From NCBI RefSeq assembly GCF_009829925.1, contig NZ_SNVJ01000004.1, positions 1 through 64,000 on the forward strand: a DNA stretch of 64,000 nt. Reading direction: 5' to 3'. The notes under the pieces were generated by a model. It had not been told where the DNA came from and did no database searches. It was given only the letters and a program-made list of their open reading frames with translations. A program made the translations under genes and the position numbers. This DNA is from Teichococcus coralli. GTDB taxonomy: Bacteria; Pseudomonadota; Alphaproteobacteria; Acetobacterales; Acetobacteraceae. Shown one piece after another: positions 54,320 through 62,412 of this stretch. Each line of letters begins with the position of its first letter. The stretch's first letter is position 1.

Positions 54320-55321
54320 ATGCGCATGACCATCGCGGCGTTCGGCGCCGTTCTCGGCCTGAGTGCCACGCTGCCGGCGGCGGTCGCCGCCGAATGGAAG
54401 CCCACCAAGCCCGTGGAGTTCGTCGTCGCCTCCGGTCCCGGCGGCGGCACCGACAACTTCGCCCGCACGGTGCAGGCCATCATCGGCAAATACGACCTGC
54501 TGCCGGTCTCGGTCATCGTCTCGAACAAGGGCGGCGGCTCCGGCGCCGAGGGCTTCGTCTACACGAAGCTGGCCGGGGGCGACACGCACAAGCTGATCTT
54601 CGGCACCTCCAACGAGTGGCTGCTGCCGCTGGTCTCCAAGGTGGCCTGGAAGCCCGAGGAGCTGACGCCCGTCGCCGCCATGGCCTTTGACGAGTTCGTC
54701 CTCTGGACCAAGGCCGACGCGCCCTACAAGGACGCGGCGGACTACGTGAAGGCGCTGAAGGCCGCGCCCGAGGGCAAGTTCCGCATGGGCGGCGCGCAGT
54801 CCAAGGATACCGACCAGATCCTCACCCGGCTGATCGAGAAGGGCATCGGTGCCCGCTGGACCTATGTGCCCTTCCGCTCCGGCGGCGAGGCCGGCGTGCA
54901 GCTCGCCGGCGGCCACATCGACTCCAACGTGAACAACCCTTCCGAGAGCCTGGGCGCCTGGCGCGGCGGACAGGTGAAGCCGCTCTGCGTCTTTTCGCCG
55001 GAGCGCCTGCCGGAGGGGCCGGCGGTCACCGAGGGCAAGGGCTGGCACGACATTCCGACCTGCAAGGAGGAAGGCATCCCGGTCGCCGAGTACCGCATGC
55101 CGCGCACCGTCTTCCTGCCGCCCAAGGTCTCCGACGGGGTGCGCGAATACTACGAGGGCGTGCTCCGCCGCGTCGCCGAGACGCCGGAATGGAAGGAGTT
55201 CGTCACCCGCACCTCGCAGACCGCCCGCTTCATGGACGCCGAGCAGCTCAAGACCTTCATGGCCAAGGACCAGAAGAGCTCGACCGAGCTGTTCCGCGAG
55301 GAAGGCTGGCTGGTGAACTGA
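54320..55321 (+). CDS. Tripartite tricarboxylate transporter substrate-binding protein (TctC-like)
   Basis: The 333-residue receptor has a Sec signal (MRMTIAAFGAVLGLSATLPAAVAAEW, cleaved after AVAA). The mature family pattern follows (KPVEFVVASGPGGGTDNFARTVQAII), with VSVIVSNKGGGSGAEGFVY and FRSGGEAGVQLAGGHIDSNV. Unlike the receptor at 36530, it is directly followed by tctB and tctA. Its substrate is presumably the carboxylate handled by the PdxA-like and SAF-domain enzymes. Confidence 0.92.
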   Translation: MRMTIAAFGAVLGLSATLPAAVAAEWKPTKPVEFVVASGPGGGTDNFARTVQAIIGKYDLLPVSVIVSNKGGGSGAEGFVYTKLAGGDTHKLIFGTSNEWLLPLVSKVAWKPEELTPVAAMAFDEFVLWTKADAPYKDAADYVKALKAAPEGKFRMGGAQSKDTDQILTRLIEKGIGARWTYVPFRSGGEAGVQLAGGHIDSNVNNPSESLGAWRGGQVKPLCVFSPERLPEGPAVTEGKGWHDIPTCKEEGIPVAEYRMPRTVFLPPKVSDGVREYYEGVLRRVAETPEWKEFVTRTSQTARFMDAEQLKTFMAKDQKSSTELFREEGWLVN

Positions 55322-55368
55322 GGCGCCGGGCGGACGCGCCGGGCTGACGGGCAGGGGAGGACCGCGCC

Positions 55369-55875
55369 ATGGACGAGAGCACCGAGGACAGCCCGCTGCT
55401 GTCCCGCCTCGCGCTCGAGCTGCTGGGGGCGCTCGTCGTCCTTGGCTTCGGCATCACGGTGGCGATGGGGGCGCTGGAGCACCCCGTCGCCTGGTCGGAC
55501 CAGGGGCCGCAGGCCGGAACCCTGCCTTTCTGGCTCGGCGTCATCGCCATCCTGGCCAGCCTGGGCATCGCTGGCCAGGCTCTGGCGCAACGCCGCGTGC
55601 TGGCGGCGCAGGGCGTGCTGGGGCGGCAGGCGGCGCTGCGCATCGGCCGCTTCCTGCTGCCGATCGTCGCGCTGGTGGCGCTCGCCGTCCCGCTCGGCCT
55701 CTACCTGACCATGGCGCTCTACCTCGCGGGGATGCTGCTCTGGCAGGGCCATGGGTGGAAGGCGGCGCTGCTCACCGCGGCCGCCGCCGTCCTCTTCAGC
55801 TGGTTCGCCTTCGAGCACTGGTTCATGCTGCCGCTGCCCAAGGGACCCATCGAAGCCTGGCTCGGCCTGTACTGA
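55369..55875 (+). CDS. Tripartite tricarboxylate transporter small membrane subunit (TctB)
   Basis: The 168-residue protein has about four membrane helices and the typical order: short cytoplasmic N-terminus, helix near residues 18-36, a loop with WSDQGPQAGTLPFWLGVIAILASLG, and a C-terminal pair ending WFAFEHWFMLPLPKGPIEAWLGL. That last segment is a TctB hallmark. It lies between the receptor and tctA genes. Confidence 0.9.
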   Translation: MDESTEDSPLLSRLALELLGALVVLGFGITVAMGALEHPVAWSDQGPQAGTLPFWLGVIAILASLGIAGQALAQRRVLAAQGVLGRQAALRIGRFLLPIVALVALAVPLGLYLTMALYLAGMLLWQGHGWKAALLTAAAAVLFSWFAFEHWFMLPLPKGPIEAWLGLY

Positions 55876-55888
55876 GGAACAACGGCGC

Positions 55889-57406
55889 ATGGAAAACCTT
55901 GAAGCGCTGATGCACGGCTTCACCGTCGCGCTGACCGTGCACCACATGGCGCTGATGATCGGTGGCGTGCTGCTGGGCATCCTGGTCGGCGTGCTGCCGG
56001 GGCTGGGAGCACCGAACGGCGTCACGCTGCTGCTGCCGCTGACCTTCACCATGGACCCGGTCTCGGCCATCATCCTGCTGACCAGCACCTACTGGGGGGC
56101 GCTGTTCGGCGGCTCGACCACCTCCATCCTGTTCAACATCCCCGGCGAGCCATCCTCCGTCGCCACCACCTTCGACGGGCACCCGATGGCGCGCCAGGGC
56201 CGCGCGGCCGAGGCGCTGACCACCGCCTTCCTGTCGGCCGGCTTCGGCGCGCTGGTGGGCATCGTCACCATCACGCTGCTGTCCAGCTTCGTCGCCAGCT
56301 TCGCGCTGCGCTTCGCGCCGCCGGAATATTTCGCGGTCTATTTCCTCGCCTTCGCCTCCTTTGTCGCCTTCGGCGGCGGCAAGCCGCTCAAGACCATCGT
56401 CTCCATTGTCACCGGCTTCGCGCTGGCGACGGTCGGCATGGACATCGTCTCCGGCGGCATGCGGCTGACCTTCGACATGCCGGAGCTGATCCGCGGCGTC
56501 AGCTTCCTGGTGGTGGTGATCGGGCTTTTCGGCATCGGCGAGCTGCTGCTGACCATGGAGGAGACGCTGGAGTTCCGCCCGGTCTCCGCGCATCTCTCGC
56601 CGCGCGCGGTGCTGCAGGCGGCGGCGCGGCTGCCGCGCTACTGGGTGGCGCTGCTGCGTTCGGCGGCCATCGGCGTCTGGATGGGCATCACGCCCGGCGG
56701 GCCGACGGCGGCCTCCTTCATGTCCTATGGCATCGCCCGGCGCTTCTCGCGCAACGGCGCGCGCTTCGGGCGCGGCGAGCCGGAAGGCATCGTCTCCCCC
56801 GAGACCGCCGACCACGCCGCCGGCACCGCCGCCATGCTGCCGATGCTGGCGCTGGGCGTGCCCAGCTCGGCCACCGCCGCGGTGATGCTGGGCGGCCTGA
56901 TGATCTGGGGCCTCAACCCGGGGCCGATGCTGTTCATCGAGCAGCGCGACTTCGTCTGGGGCATGATCTCCTCGCTCTACCTGTCCAACGTCGTGGCGGT
57001 GGTGCTGGTGCTGGCGACGGTGCCGCTCTTCGCCGCCATCCTGCGCCTGCCCTTCACCGTGGTGGCGCCGCTGATCGTGGTGATCTGCGCCATCAGCGCC
57101 TGGAGCGTCGCCAGCGCCGGCTTCGACCTCTGGCTGATGCTGGTCTTCGGCCTGGTCGGCTGGGGCATGAAGAAGCTCGATTACCCGATCGCGCCGCTGG
57201 TGCTGGCCATGGTGATCGGCGACAAGGCGGAGGACGCCTTTCGCCAGTCCATGATCATCAGCCATGGCTCCTTCGGCATCTTCTGGGGGAACGCGCTGGT
57301 GGGCGGCATTTCCACCCTCGCCATCCTGTTCCTGCTCTGGCCGGTGGTGACGCTGATCCGGCGCCCGGCACGGGCGGAACCCGGCCCCGCGGAACATCTG
57401 TCGTGA
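55889..57406 (+). CDS. Tripartite tricarboxylate transporter large membrane subunit (TctA)
   Basis: The 505-residue protein is the main proton- or sodium-coupled channel of the TTT system, with about twelve membrane segments. Diagnostic segments are [24 protein letters not shown] near residue 34, [30 protein letters not shown] and [27 protein letters not shown]. The ATG at 55889 is chosen over an upstream frame inside tctB. A terminator hairpin follows at 57412. Confidence 0.94.
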   Translation: MENLEALMHGFTVALTVHHMALMIGGVLLGILVGVLPGLGAPNGVTLLLPLTFTMDPVSAIILLTSTYWGALFGGSTTSILFNIPGEPSSVATTFDGHPMARQGRAAEALTTAFLSAGFGALVGIVTITLLSSFVASFALRFAPPEYFAVYFLAFASFVAFGGGKPLKTIVSIVTGFALATVGMDIVSGGMRLTFDMPELIRGVSFLVVVIGLFGIGELLLTMEETLEFRPVSAHLSPRAVLQAAARLPRYWVALLRSAAIGVWMGITPGGPTAASFMSYGIARRFSRNGARFGRGEPEGIVSPETADHAAGTAAMLPMLALGVPSSATAAVMLGGLMIWGLNPGPMLFIEQRDFVWGMISSLYLSNVVAVVLVLATVPLFAAILRLPFTVVAPLIVVICAISAWSVASAGFDLWLMLVFGLVGWGMKKLDYPIAPLVLAMVIGDKAEDAFRQSMIISHGSFGIFWGNALVGGISTLAILFLLWPVVTLIRRPARAEPGPAEHLS

Positions 57407-57411
57407 AAACT

Positions 57412-57434
57412 CCGGGGGAAATGAATTCCCCCGG
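57412..57434 (+). terminator. Hairpin terminator of the pdxA-like/tct operon
   Basis: CCGGGGGAA (57412-57420) pairs perfectly with TTCCCCCGG (57426-57434), five bases after the tctA stop, followed by TTTCGG. It belongs to the same repeated hairpin family. The rest of the gap to 57692 contains no gene but does contain a run of DnaA-box-like sequences. Confidence 0.65.
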
Positions 57435-57588
57435 TTTCGGTGGCACCCGCGGGCGATGCGGCCTGCCACCGTCGCCCGTCATCGGCTGGCGGCGCACGGC
57501 GGAAAGTTTGAGCGGCTAAGGCGGTCGCTCTGTCACAGGAGCGTAGCAAACCGTGGAATCCGCCTGAGTCGCCACCCGGTTTTCCCGG

Positions 57589-57636
57589 TTGTCCACCAGC
57601 TTTTCCACAGGCATGTCCACCCGATCTGGGGATAAG
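57589..57636. other. Cluster of DnaA-box-like sequences with 12-base spacing
   Basis: TTGTCCACC (57589), TTTTCCACA (57601) and ATGTCCACC (57613) are spaced exactly 12 bases apart, followed by GGGGATAAG (57628-57636), an inverted CTTATCCCC. The middle box differs from TTATCCACA by one base; the others by two or more. They lie between convergent genes. Function is uncertain. Confidence 0.35.
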
Positions 57637-57692
57637 GGCGCTGCCGCCGGCCAGCTTTCCAGCCTGGCCGCCTGTTGCGCCGCAGCGCGGCG

Positions 57693-58106
57693 CTATTGCG
57701 CCAGGGATTGCCGCAGATCGCCGACCGTGGCGCGCAGGGCCGCGGCCTTCGCCGCCACCTCGGGGCGCAGCAGGAAGGTGCGCAGCCTGCTGTGGATGTC
57801 GGCGGAAGCCGCATCGCCGCCGCCCTCCACGAGGTGCAGCGCATCGGCCAGGAAGCCCTGCATGGCCTCGGGAGAAGGCGTGGCGCCCTTCGCTCCCGCC
57901 TCGTCGATCCGCAGCATCAGGTTGCTGAAGCCGCGCAGCCAGGCGAAGTCGGGGTCGTGCATCACCGCCTGCAGCAAGGCGTAGGGGTTGCTGGCCAGGG
58001 GGCTGCCGGCCGCCTGGGCGTTCAGCAGGGCACGGTGCAGGTCGGCCAGGGCGGCGCTCAGGCGGCGGTGCGGGGGCGGAGCGGGGCGGGTGGGGCTTTG
58101 GGGCAT
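57693..58106 (-). CDS. Conserved hypothetical protein (helical)
   Basis: The 137-residue product starts MPQSPTRPAPPPHRRLSAALAD. It has a helical central region (LHRALLNAQAAGSPLASNPYALLQAVMHDPDFAWLRGFSNLMLRIDEAGAKG) and ends ATVGDLRQSLAQ. I recognise no catalytic motif and no signal peptide or membrane segment. It is separated from the downstream (convergent) tctA gene by 286 bases and from the upstream phosphatase gene by 80 bases. Real coding is supported by codon use and a clean frame. Confidence 0.7.
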   Translation of the reverse strand: MPQSPTRPAPPPHRRLSAALADLHRALLNAQAAGSPLASNPYALLQAVMHDPDFAWLRGFSNLMLRIDEAGAKGATPSPEAMQGFLADALHLVEGGGDAASADIHSRLRTFLLRPEVAAKAAALRATVGDLRQSLAQ

Positions 58107-58186
58107 CGGAAGGCCTTGTCGGAGGGAAGGGAAGGTCCTCGGACTGCCTAGCCGCACGGGCGGCGCGAGGCGAGCGGCGACCAGGG

Positions 58187-59020
58187 TCAGGAGGTCAGTT
58201 CGCAGAGTTGCCGGACCGCCTCCGGCCGCCCCAGGATCACCGGGCGGCGCCACTGCCCGGGATCGCCGTCGGGCGCCTCGGCGGCGAAGTCCGCGAAAGG
58301 CTTCCAGCCCTCCGGTCCCAGCGTGCGGATCTCGCCGCCGGTGGCGCGCACCAGCGCGAAGCCGCCAGCCACATCCCAGGCATTCGGCCGCTCGAAGCGG
58401 GCCACATCCATCACGCCGGCGGCGATGAAGGCGCATTCGATGGCCGCCGAGCCGGTCCGCCGCGCCTCCCAGGCTTCCGGCGAGCGCGGCGAGGCGTCCA
58501 CGAAGCCGCCCAGCCGCCGCCGCACCGCCGGATTGAAAAGCGGCTGCACCGGCTCCTCCTCGAAGAACAGGCCGCCGCCGCGCATTGCATGGTAGACGCC
58601 GGCACGCAGCGCGTGGCTGGCGGCGCACCAGACCGCCCCGGCGACCGGCGCGCCGTCCAGCAGCACGCCGATGGAACCGGCATAGAGCGGAAAGCCGTTG
58701 ATGTAGTTGGCGGTGCCGTCCACCGGGTCCACCGCCCAGAGGAAGCGGCTGCCGCGCGCCGGGCGTTCACCCGACTCCTCGCCGAGCACGTCATGCTCCG
58801 GGAAATGCTCCGCCAGATGCGCGCGGATCATCGCCTCCACCGCCTGGTCCACCTCGGAAACGGGATCCCTCAGGCTTTCCCCGCCATGCCCGCCGGGCTT
58901 GTAGCGGACTTCCGGCGTGCGGCGGAGCCCGGCAGCCATCTCCCGTCCCGCCAGCCGGGCGAGGTCGAGCGCCACCGCGCCGATCCGCTCCAGGGTTTCC
59001 TGCGGCAGCGCATCGCTCAT
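58187..59020 (-). CDS. Inositol monophosphatase family protein
   Basis: A 277-residue lithium-sensitive-type phosphatase. Metal-binding motifs are GEESGE (residues about 80-85), WAVDPVDGTANYINGFP (residues about 95-111) and the late NAWDVAGGFALVRATGGEI. These enzymes hydrolyse inositol phosphate, 3'-phosphoadenosine phosphate or similar. It overlaps the lipid kinase gene by four bases, which suggests joint expression. Confidence 0.9.
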   Translation of the reverse strand: MSDALPQETLERIGAVALDLARLAGREMAAGLRRTPEVRYKPGGHGGESLRDPVSEVDQAVEAMIRAHLAEHFPEHDVLGEESGERPARGSRFLWAVDPVDGTANYINGFPLYAGSIGVLLDGAPVAGAVWCAASHALRAGVYHAMRGGGLFFEEEPVQPLFNPAVRRRLGGFVDASPRSPEAWEARRTGSAAIECAFIAAGVMDVARFERPNAWDVAGGFALVRATGGEIRTLGPEGWKPFADFAAEAPDGDPGQWRRPVILGRPEAVRQLCELTS

Positions 59021-59901
59021 GCTGAACTCCTTTCTGCGATTTCCGTGCTGGGCGGAACCAGCACCTGAAGCGCCTCGGCTTCCGGTTCGAGGCTGGCGGT
59101 GGAGGGCTGCTCATGCGGCATGCTCTCGTCGTCCAGGCGGATCGGGCCGCGGGGCCAGTCCACGGCGATGCGGCGGCCACGCCAGCTCTCCACCGGCGGC
59201 GGCCCCGCATCGGGCGCCTCCAGCCAGGCCAGCATGGCCTCGCGGCGCCCGGGAGGCAGGCTGACGACGTCCAGCCTGCCGTCGCCCGGTGCCGCTTCCG
59301 GCGCCAGTGGCAGGTTCGGGCCGAACAGGCCGATGTTCATGACCTCCAGGAACAGCGTTTCCACCTCGCGGCCCTTGCCGTCGATGGTCACGCAGGCGCG
59401 CAGCGGCTCCGCGGCCGAAAGAACGGCGCGAAAGGCGGCGCGGCCGGCCTCGACGCCCTTCAGCCCCTTCTGGTCGGCCCGCTCGACGGCCCGCGCGAAG
59501 GCGCCGAAGCCCGCCGCCTCGATGAAGCGGCGCCCTCCCCAGGGGCCGGTGGCGCGGATGCGGTTCAGCGGGCGGCGCTGGGCGGTGCGCCAGTTGGCGG
59601 CGAAGGCTTCCGGCGTCCCCCAGCTGCCAAGCGCGCGCGCGAGGTTGTTGGCCGTTCCCAGCGGCAGGATGGCGATGGGCAGCCGGTGGTCCCGCAGGCG
59701 GGTCGCGACCTTGCCCACCGTGCCGTCGCCGCCGGCGACGATGGCCAGCCCCTGCGCGGCTTCCAGCGCTTCGCGGAACCGCTCGCCCTTGGTGTTGCAG
59801 GGCCGGGCTGCCAGTCCGGCCGCCCGCAGCAGCTTCACCAGCGCTTCCGGGGAATGCCCTTCATCGCCGGCAGCGGGGTTGTGGAACAGTGTGGCGTCCA
59901 T
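59017..59901 (-). CDS. Diacylglycerol kinase-family lipid kinase
   Basis: The 294-residue protein has FHNPAAGDEGHS near the N-terminus, the nucleotide-binding GGDGTV (about residues 57-62) and ILPLGTANNLARALG. The C-terminal substrate domain has AAPGDGRLDVVSLPPGRRE. It should phosphorylate a lipid such as diacylglycerol or sphingosine at the membrane surface. The related YegS/LCB5 fold is shared with NAD kinase, but the GTANNLAR motif points to lipid kinases. Confidence 0.88.
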   Translation of the reverse strand: MDATLFHNPAAGDEGHSPEALVKLLRAAGLAARPCNTKGERFREALEAAQGLAIVAGGDGTVGKVATRLRDHRLPIAILPLGTANNLARALGSWGTPEAFAANWRTAQRRPLNRIRATGPWGGRRFIEAAGFGAFARAVERADQKGLKGVEAGRAAFRAVLSAAEPLRACVTIDGKGREVETLFLEVMNIGLFGPNLPLAPEAAPGDGRLDVVSLPPGRREAMLAWLEAPDAGPPPVESWRGRRIAVDWPRGPIRLDDESMPHEQPSTASLEPEAEALQVLVPPSTEIAERSSA

Positions 59902-59968
59902 GCGGGCATGAACACCCGCCGGCGCGATGCGTTCCCGAAACGCTGCCGGGGCGTGCGGCGCATGGCTT

Positions 59969-59989
59969 CGGTTAAGAAACGCTTAACCG
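59969..59989. promoter_or_regulatory. CtrA-type binding site (TTAA-N7-TTAAC)
   Basis: CGGTTAAG-AAACG-CTTAACCG is a perfect 8-bp dyad that contains TTAA (59972-59975), seven bases, and TTAAC (59983-59987), the full consensus for the alphaproteobacterial cell-cycle regulator CtrA. It lies between divergent genes, 49 bases before the small protein at 60038 and 68 bases upstream of the lipid kinase. Confidence 0.6.
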
Positions 59990-60037
59990 CATGGCCTCAC
60001 CCTAACAGCCCTAACTAACCTGAAGTGGCAGCTGGCC

Positions 60038-60289
60038 GTGGAACAAGACGTCTATCGCGAACCTTCCGCCGAATTTAGCGCAGCGCTTGCCGCTGCGGCC
60101 GCCCGCAACACGCCGGAGGCCATCGAGCATGTCGCCGGCTGGATCGCCGATCACGCCCGGCTGGCGATCGAGGGCAGCGTGGAACTGCTGCCGGGGGATC
60201 TCGCCCTGACCGCCGGTGTTCTGCTGGCGATCGCGCAGGAGATGCGGCACGCACGCGTCGCGCCGCTGCGGCTCGTCGCCGCGCGCTGA
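60038..60289 (+). CDS. Small conserved hypothetical protein, possibly CtrA-controlled
   Basis: The 83-residue product (GTG start at 60038) begins MEQDVYREPSAEFSAALAAAAARN and is predicted helical (EAIEHVAGWIADHARLAIEG, LLPGDLALTAGVLLAIAQEM). No cysteine, zinc or catalytic motif is visible. No upstream ATG is available, and GTG follows a weak ribosome-binding sequence. A perfect CtrA-type site sits just upstream. Function unknown. Confidence 0.65.
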   Translation: MEQDVYREPSAEFSAALAAAAARNTPEAIEHVAGWIADHARLAIEGSVELLPGDLALTAGVLLAIAQEMRHARVAPLRLVAAR

Positions 60290-60345
60290 TCCCCGCGCGA
60301 GGCGAGCCGGGAACAGAGGGCTGCCCGGCTCTCCCCGCCTGCCGG

Positions 60346-61113
60346 TCAGGCGCCGCCCCAGTTCATCATCAGCCCGCCATCGATCACCCAGGTCTGGCCG
60401 GTGACGTAGTCGCCCGTGTCGGCGGCGAGAAACAGCGCGAGCTGCGCGATTTCTCCGGGCTGGCCGGCCCGGTGCCACGGGATCGCGGCGAAGGAGGATT
60501 CGCGCTCCTTCGGATCGTCGAGGCGCTTCTGCGTCATCGGCGTCTGGATCATGCCGGGAGCGATGTTGTTGACGTTGATCTTGTCCTCCGCCAGCTCCCG
60601 CGCCAGGCTGCGGGTGAGTGATCCCACCGCCGCCTTGGCCATGCCGTAGGGTGCGCTTTCCGGCGTCGGCAGGAACTGCGCCACCGAGCTGATGTTGACG
60701 ATGCGGCCACGGCCGCCGTGCTGTCGGCGAAGGCGGATGAAGGCGCGGCAGCAGAACAGCGGGCCCTTCATGTCGGTGCGCAGGACGCGTTCCAGCGTTT
60801 CGTCGTCCAGTTCGGCAACGGGCATGTCCGACATCCCGGTGCCGGCATTGTTCACCAGCAGCTCGGGAACGCCAAGGCCGGCGGCCGCCCGGAACAGCGA
60901 ATCGACCGAGGCCGGGTCGCCGACGTCGCACTGCACGACCAGCGCGCGCCTTCCTGCGGCCTGCACGCGGCGCCCGGTCTCCTCGCCGCCTTCCCGGTCA
61001 TGGTAGTAGCTGAGGCAGACATCCGCCCCCTGCTGCGCGAACAGCTCGGCGATGGCGCGGCCGATGCCGGAATCCGCACCGGTGATGATGGCGAGCTTGC
61101 CGTCCAGTCTCAT
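60346..61113 (-). CDS. SDR family oxidoreductase (3-oxoacyl-ACP reductase-like)
   Basis: The 255-residue protein has TGADSGIGRAIAELFAQQGADVCL (cofactor site from residue 11), NNAGTG and the catalytic ISSVAQFLPTPESAPYGMAK. The C-terminal DYVTGQTWVIDGGLMMNWGG is typical of classical SDRs such as glucose or glucitol dehydrogenases and FabG-like enzymes. The start at 61113 is preferred to 61164. Specific substrate unknown. Confidence 0.9.
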   Translation of the reverse strand: MRLDGKLAIITGADSGIGRAIAELFAQQGADVCLSYYHDREGGEETGRRVQAAGRRALVVQCDVGDPASVDSLFRAAAGLGVPELLVNNAGTGMSDMPVAELDDETLERVLRTDMKGPLFCCRAFIRLRRQHGGRGRIVNISSVAQFLPTPESAPYGMAKAAVGSLTRSLARELAEDKINVNNIAPGMIQTPMTQKRLDDPKERESSFAAIPWHRAGQPGEIAQLALFLAADTGDYVTGQTWVIDGGLMMNWGGA

Positions 61114-61208
61114 GCGTCTCTCCTGCCTTTGCGGATCAACCGGCAGGCGGCGCGGCGGTCGCACCGGCGCCGGTCACATCCACCGGCGCCGGCGCAACGC
61201 GCGGGCGG

Positions 61209-61373
61209 CTAGCGGAACTCCCAGTCGCGTTCCTCCTCGCGGCCGGGCAGCTCGGTGACCGCCTCCGAAACCACCACCGAAAGCAGCTCGTCCAGCGTGG
61301 TGCCCAGCTCGCTCGCCCGGCGTTCGATCTCCTCGGCGAGACTCTCTGGCAGCTCGATCCTCATCTCCGTCAT
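61209..61373 (-). CDS. Small ribbon-helix-helix-like protein
   Basis: A 54-residue frame, MTEMRIELPESLAEEIERRASE with GTTLDELLSVVVSEAVTEL. The strand-turn-helix-helix layout (MRIELPESLAEEIERRA) resembles CopG/ribbon-helix-helix DNA-binding proteins, often antitoxins. No toxin gene is adjacent on either side. ATGs at 61373 and 61364 are both possible. It is short, so confidence is moderate. Confidence 0.6.
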   Translation of the reverse strand: MTEMRIELPESLAEEIERRASELGTTLDELLSVVVSEAVTELPGREEERDWEFR

Positions 61374-61461
61374 CGCGGTTACCCTGGTCCCCGGTTGCAC
61401 CGGAACAAGAACGCCTGTCCCGCCCACTGGATGCGCACCCGCCCCGCGATGTCGCCCCGAT

Positions 61462-62412
61462 TCAGCCGGCGGTGAGGCGGGGACGATAGGCGGCGGCGCC
61501 GAGCAGACCGGTATGCGGGCGCAACACCTGCACAACAGGCACCGCTTCCAGCAGCCCGCCGAAGCGCCCCTTCGCGTGGAAGGCGGCCAGCAGGGCCTCC
61601 CGGTCCAGCAATGGGCCAAGGTTCCGGCAGAGGCCGCCGGCGAGGTAGACGCCGCCCTCGGCGAGCAGCGTCAACGCCAGGTTCCCGGCGGTCGCGCCGA
61701 GGATGGCGGAGAACAGCCGCAACGCCTCGGCGCAGACGGGGTCGCCGCCCGAGGCCGCCAGCCGGCTGACATCTGCCGGGTTCTCCACCGGCACCGGCCT
61801 GCCGCGGATCTCGCCCAGGCTGCGGGCGATCTGCAGGAGGCCCGGGCCGGAGAGCAGCCGTTCGGTGGAGACGTGCCCGCCATGGAGCGGCCGCATCCGC
61901 TGCAGGATCTCGGCCTGCAGCGCGTCCTGCGGGGCGAAGGAGGCGTGGCCGCCCTCGCTGGGCAGGATATGGGGCACGCCGCCTTCCCGCAGCACGAAGG
62001 CGACGCCCAGGCCGGTGCCGGGCCCCAGCACCACCAGCGGCCGCTCCGGCTGCGGCTGGCCGGGCTTGAGCACCCGCAGGTCCTCCGCCGACATCAGGCC
62101 GATGGCGGCCGCCTGGGCGACGAAGTCGTTGATCACCGTCAGCCGCTCCAGGCCCAGCGCGCGCTGCGCCTCCCGCACCGAGAAATGCCAGTCGTTGTTG
62201 GTGAAGGTGATGGCATCGCCGCCCACCGGCGTGGCGACGGCAAAGACCGCCTCCTCCACATGGCGGCCCTCCAGGTAGGCACGGGCGGCGGCCACCACGC
62301 CGGGATGGTCGGCCACCGCCAGCTTGCGCTCCTCCCGCGGCGGGCCGCCATCCTCGCTCAGCGCGAAACGGGCATTGGTGCCGCCGAGATCCGCCAGCAG
62401 CCGCCGGGTCAC
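61462..62412 (-). CDS. glk: Glucokinase
   Basis: The 316-residue ROK-independent glucokinase family protein phosphorylates glucose with ATP. It has LLADLGGTNARFALSEDG (phosphate 1), INDFVAQAAAIGL (catalytic aspartate), VVLGPGTGLGVAFV (phosphate 2) and PSEGGHASFAP. The GTG start at 62412 overlaps the TGA of the upstream sugar kinase gene (GTGA), so the two are coupled. Confidence 0.92.
   Translation of the reverse strand: MTRRLLADLGGTNARFALSEDGGPPREERKLAVADHPGVVAAARAYLEGRHVEEAVFAVATPVGGDAITFTNNDWHFSVREAQRALGLERLTVINDFVAQAAAIGLMSAEDLRVLKPGQPQPERPLVVLGPGTGLGVAFVLREGGVPHILPSEGGHASFAPQDALQAEILQRMRPLHGGHVSTERLLSGPGLLQIARSLGEIRGRPVPVENPADVSRLAASGGDPVCAEALRLFSAILGATAGNLALTLLAEGGVYLAGGLCRNLGPLLDREALLAAFHAKGRFGGLLEAVPVVQVLRPHTGLLGAAAYRPRLTAG

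Noticed and set aside
57533-57692. Possible replication origin at the DnaA-box-like cluster
   Set aside because: Only one near-consensus box, no AT-rich unwinding region, and no origin-linked genes (dnaA, parAB, hemE, gidA) nearby.
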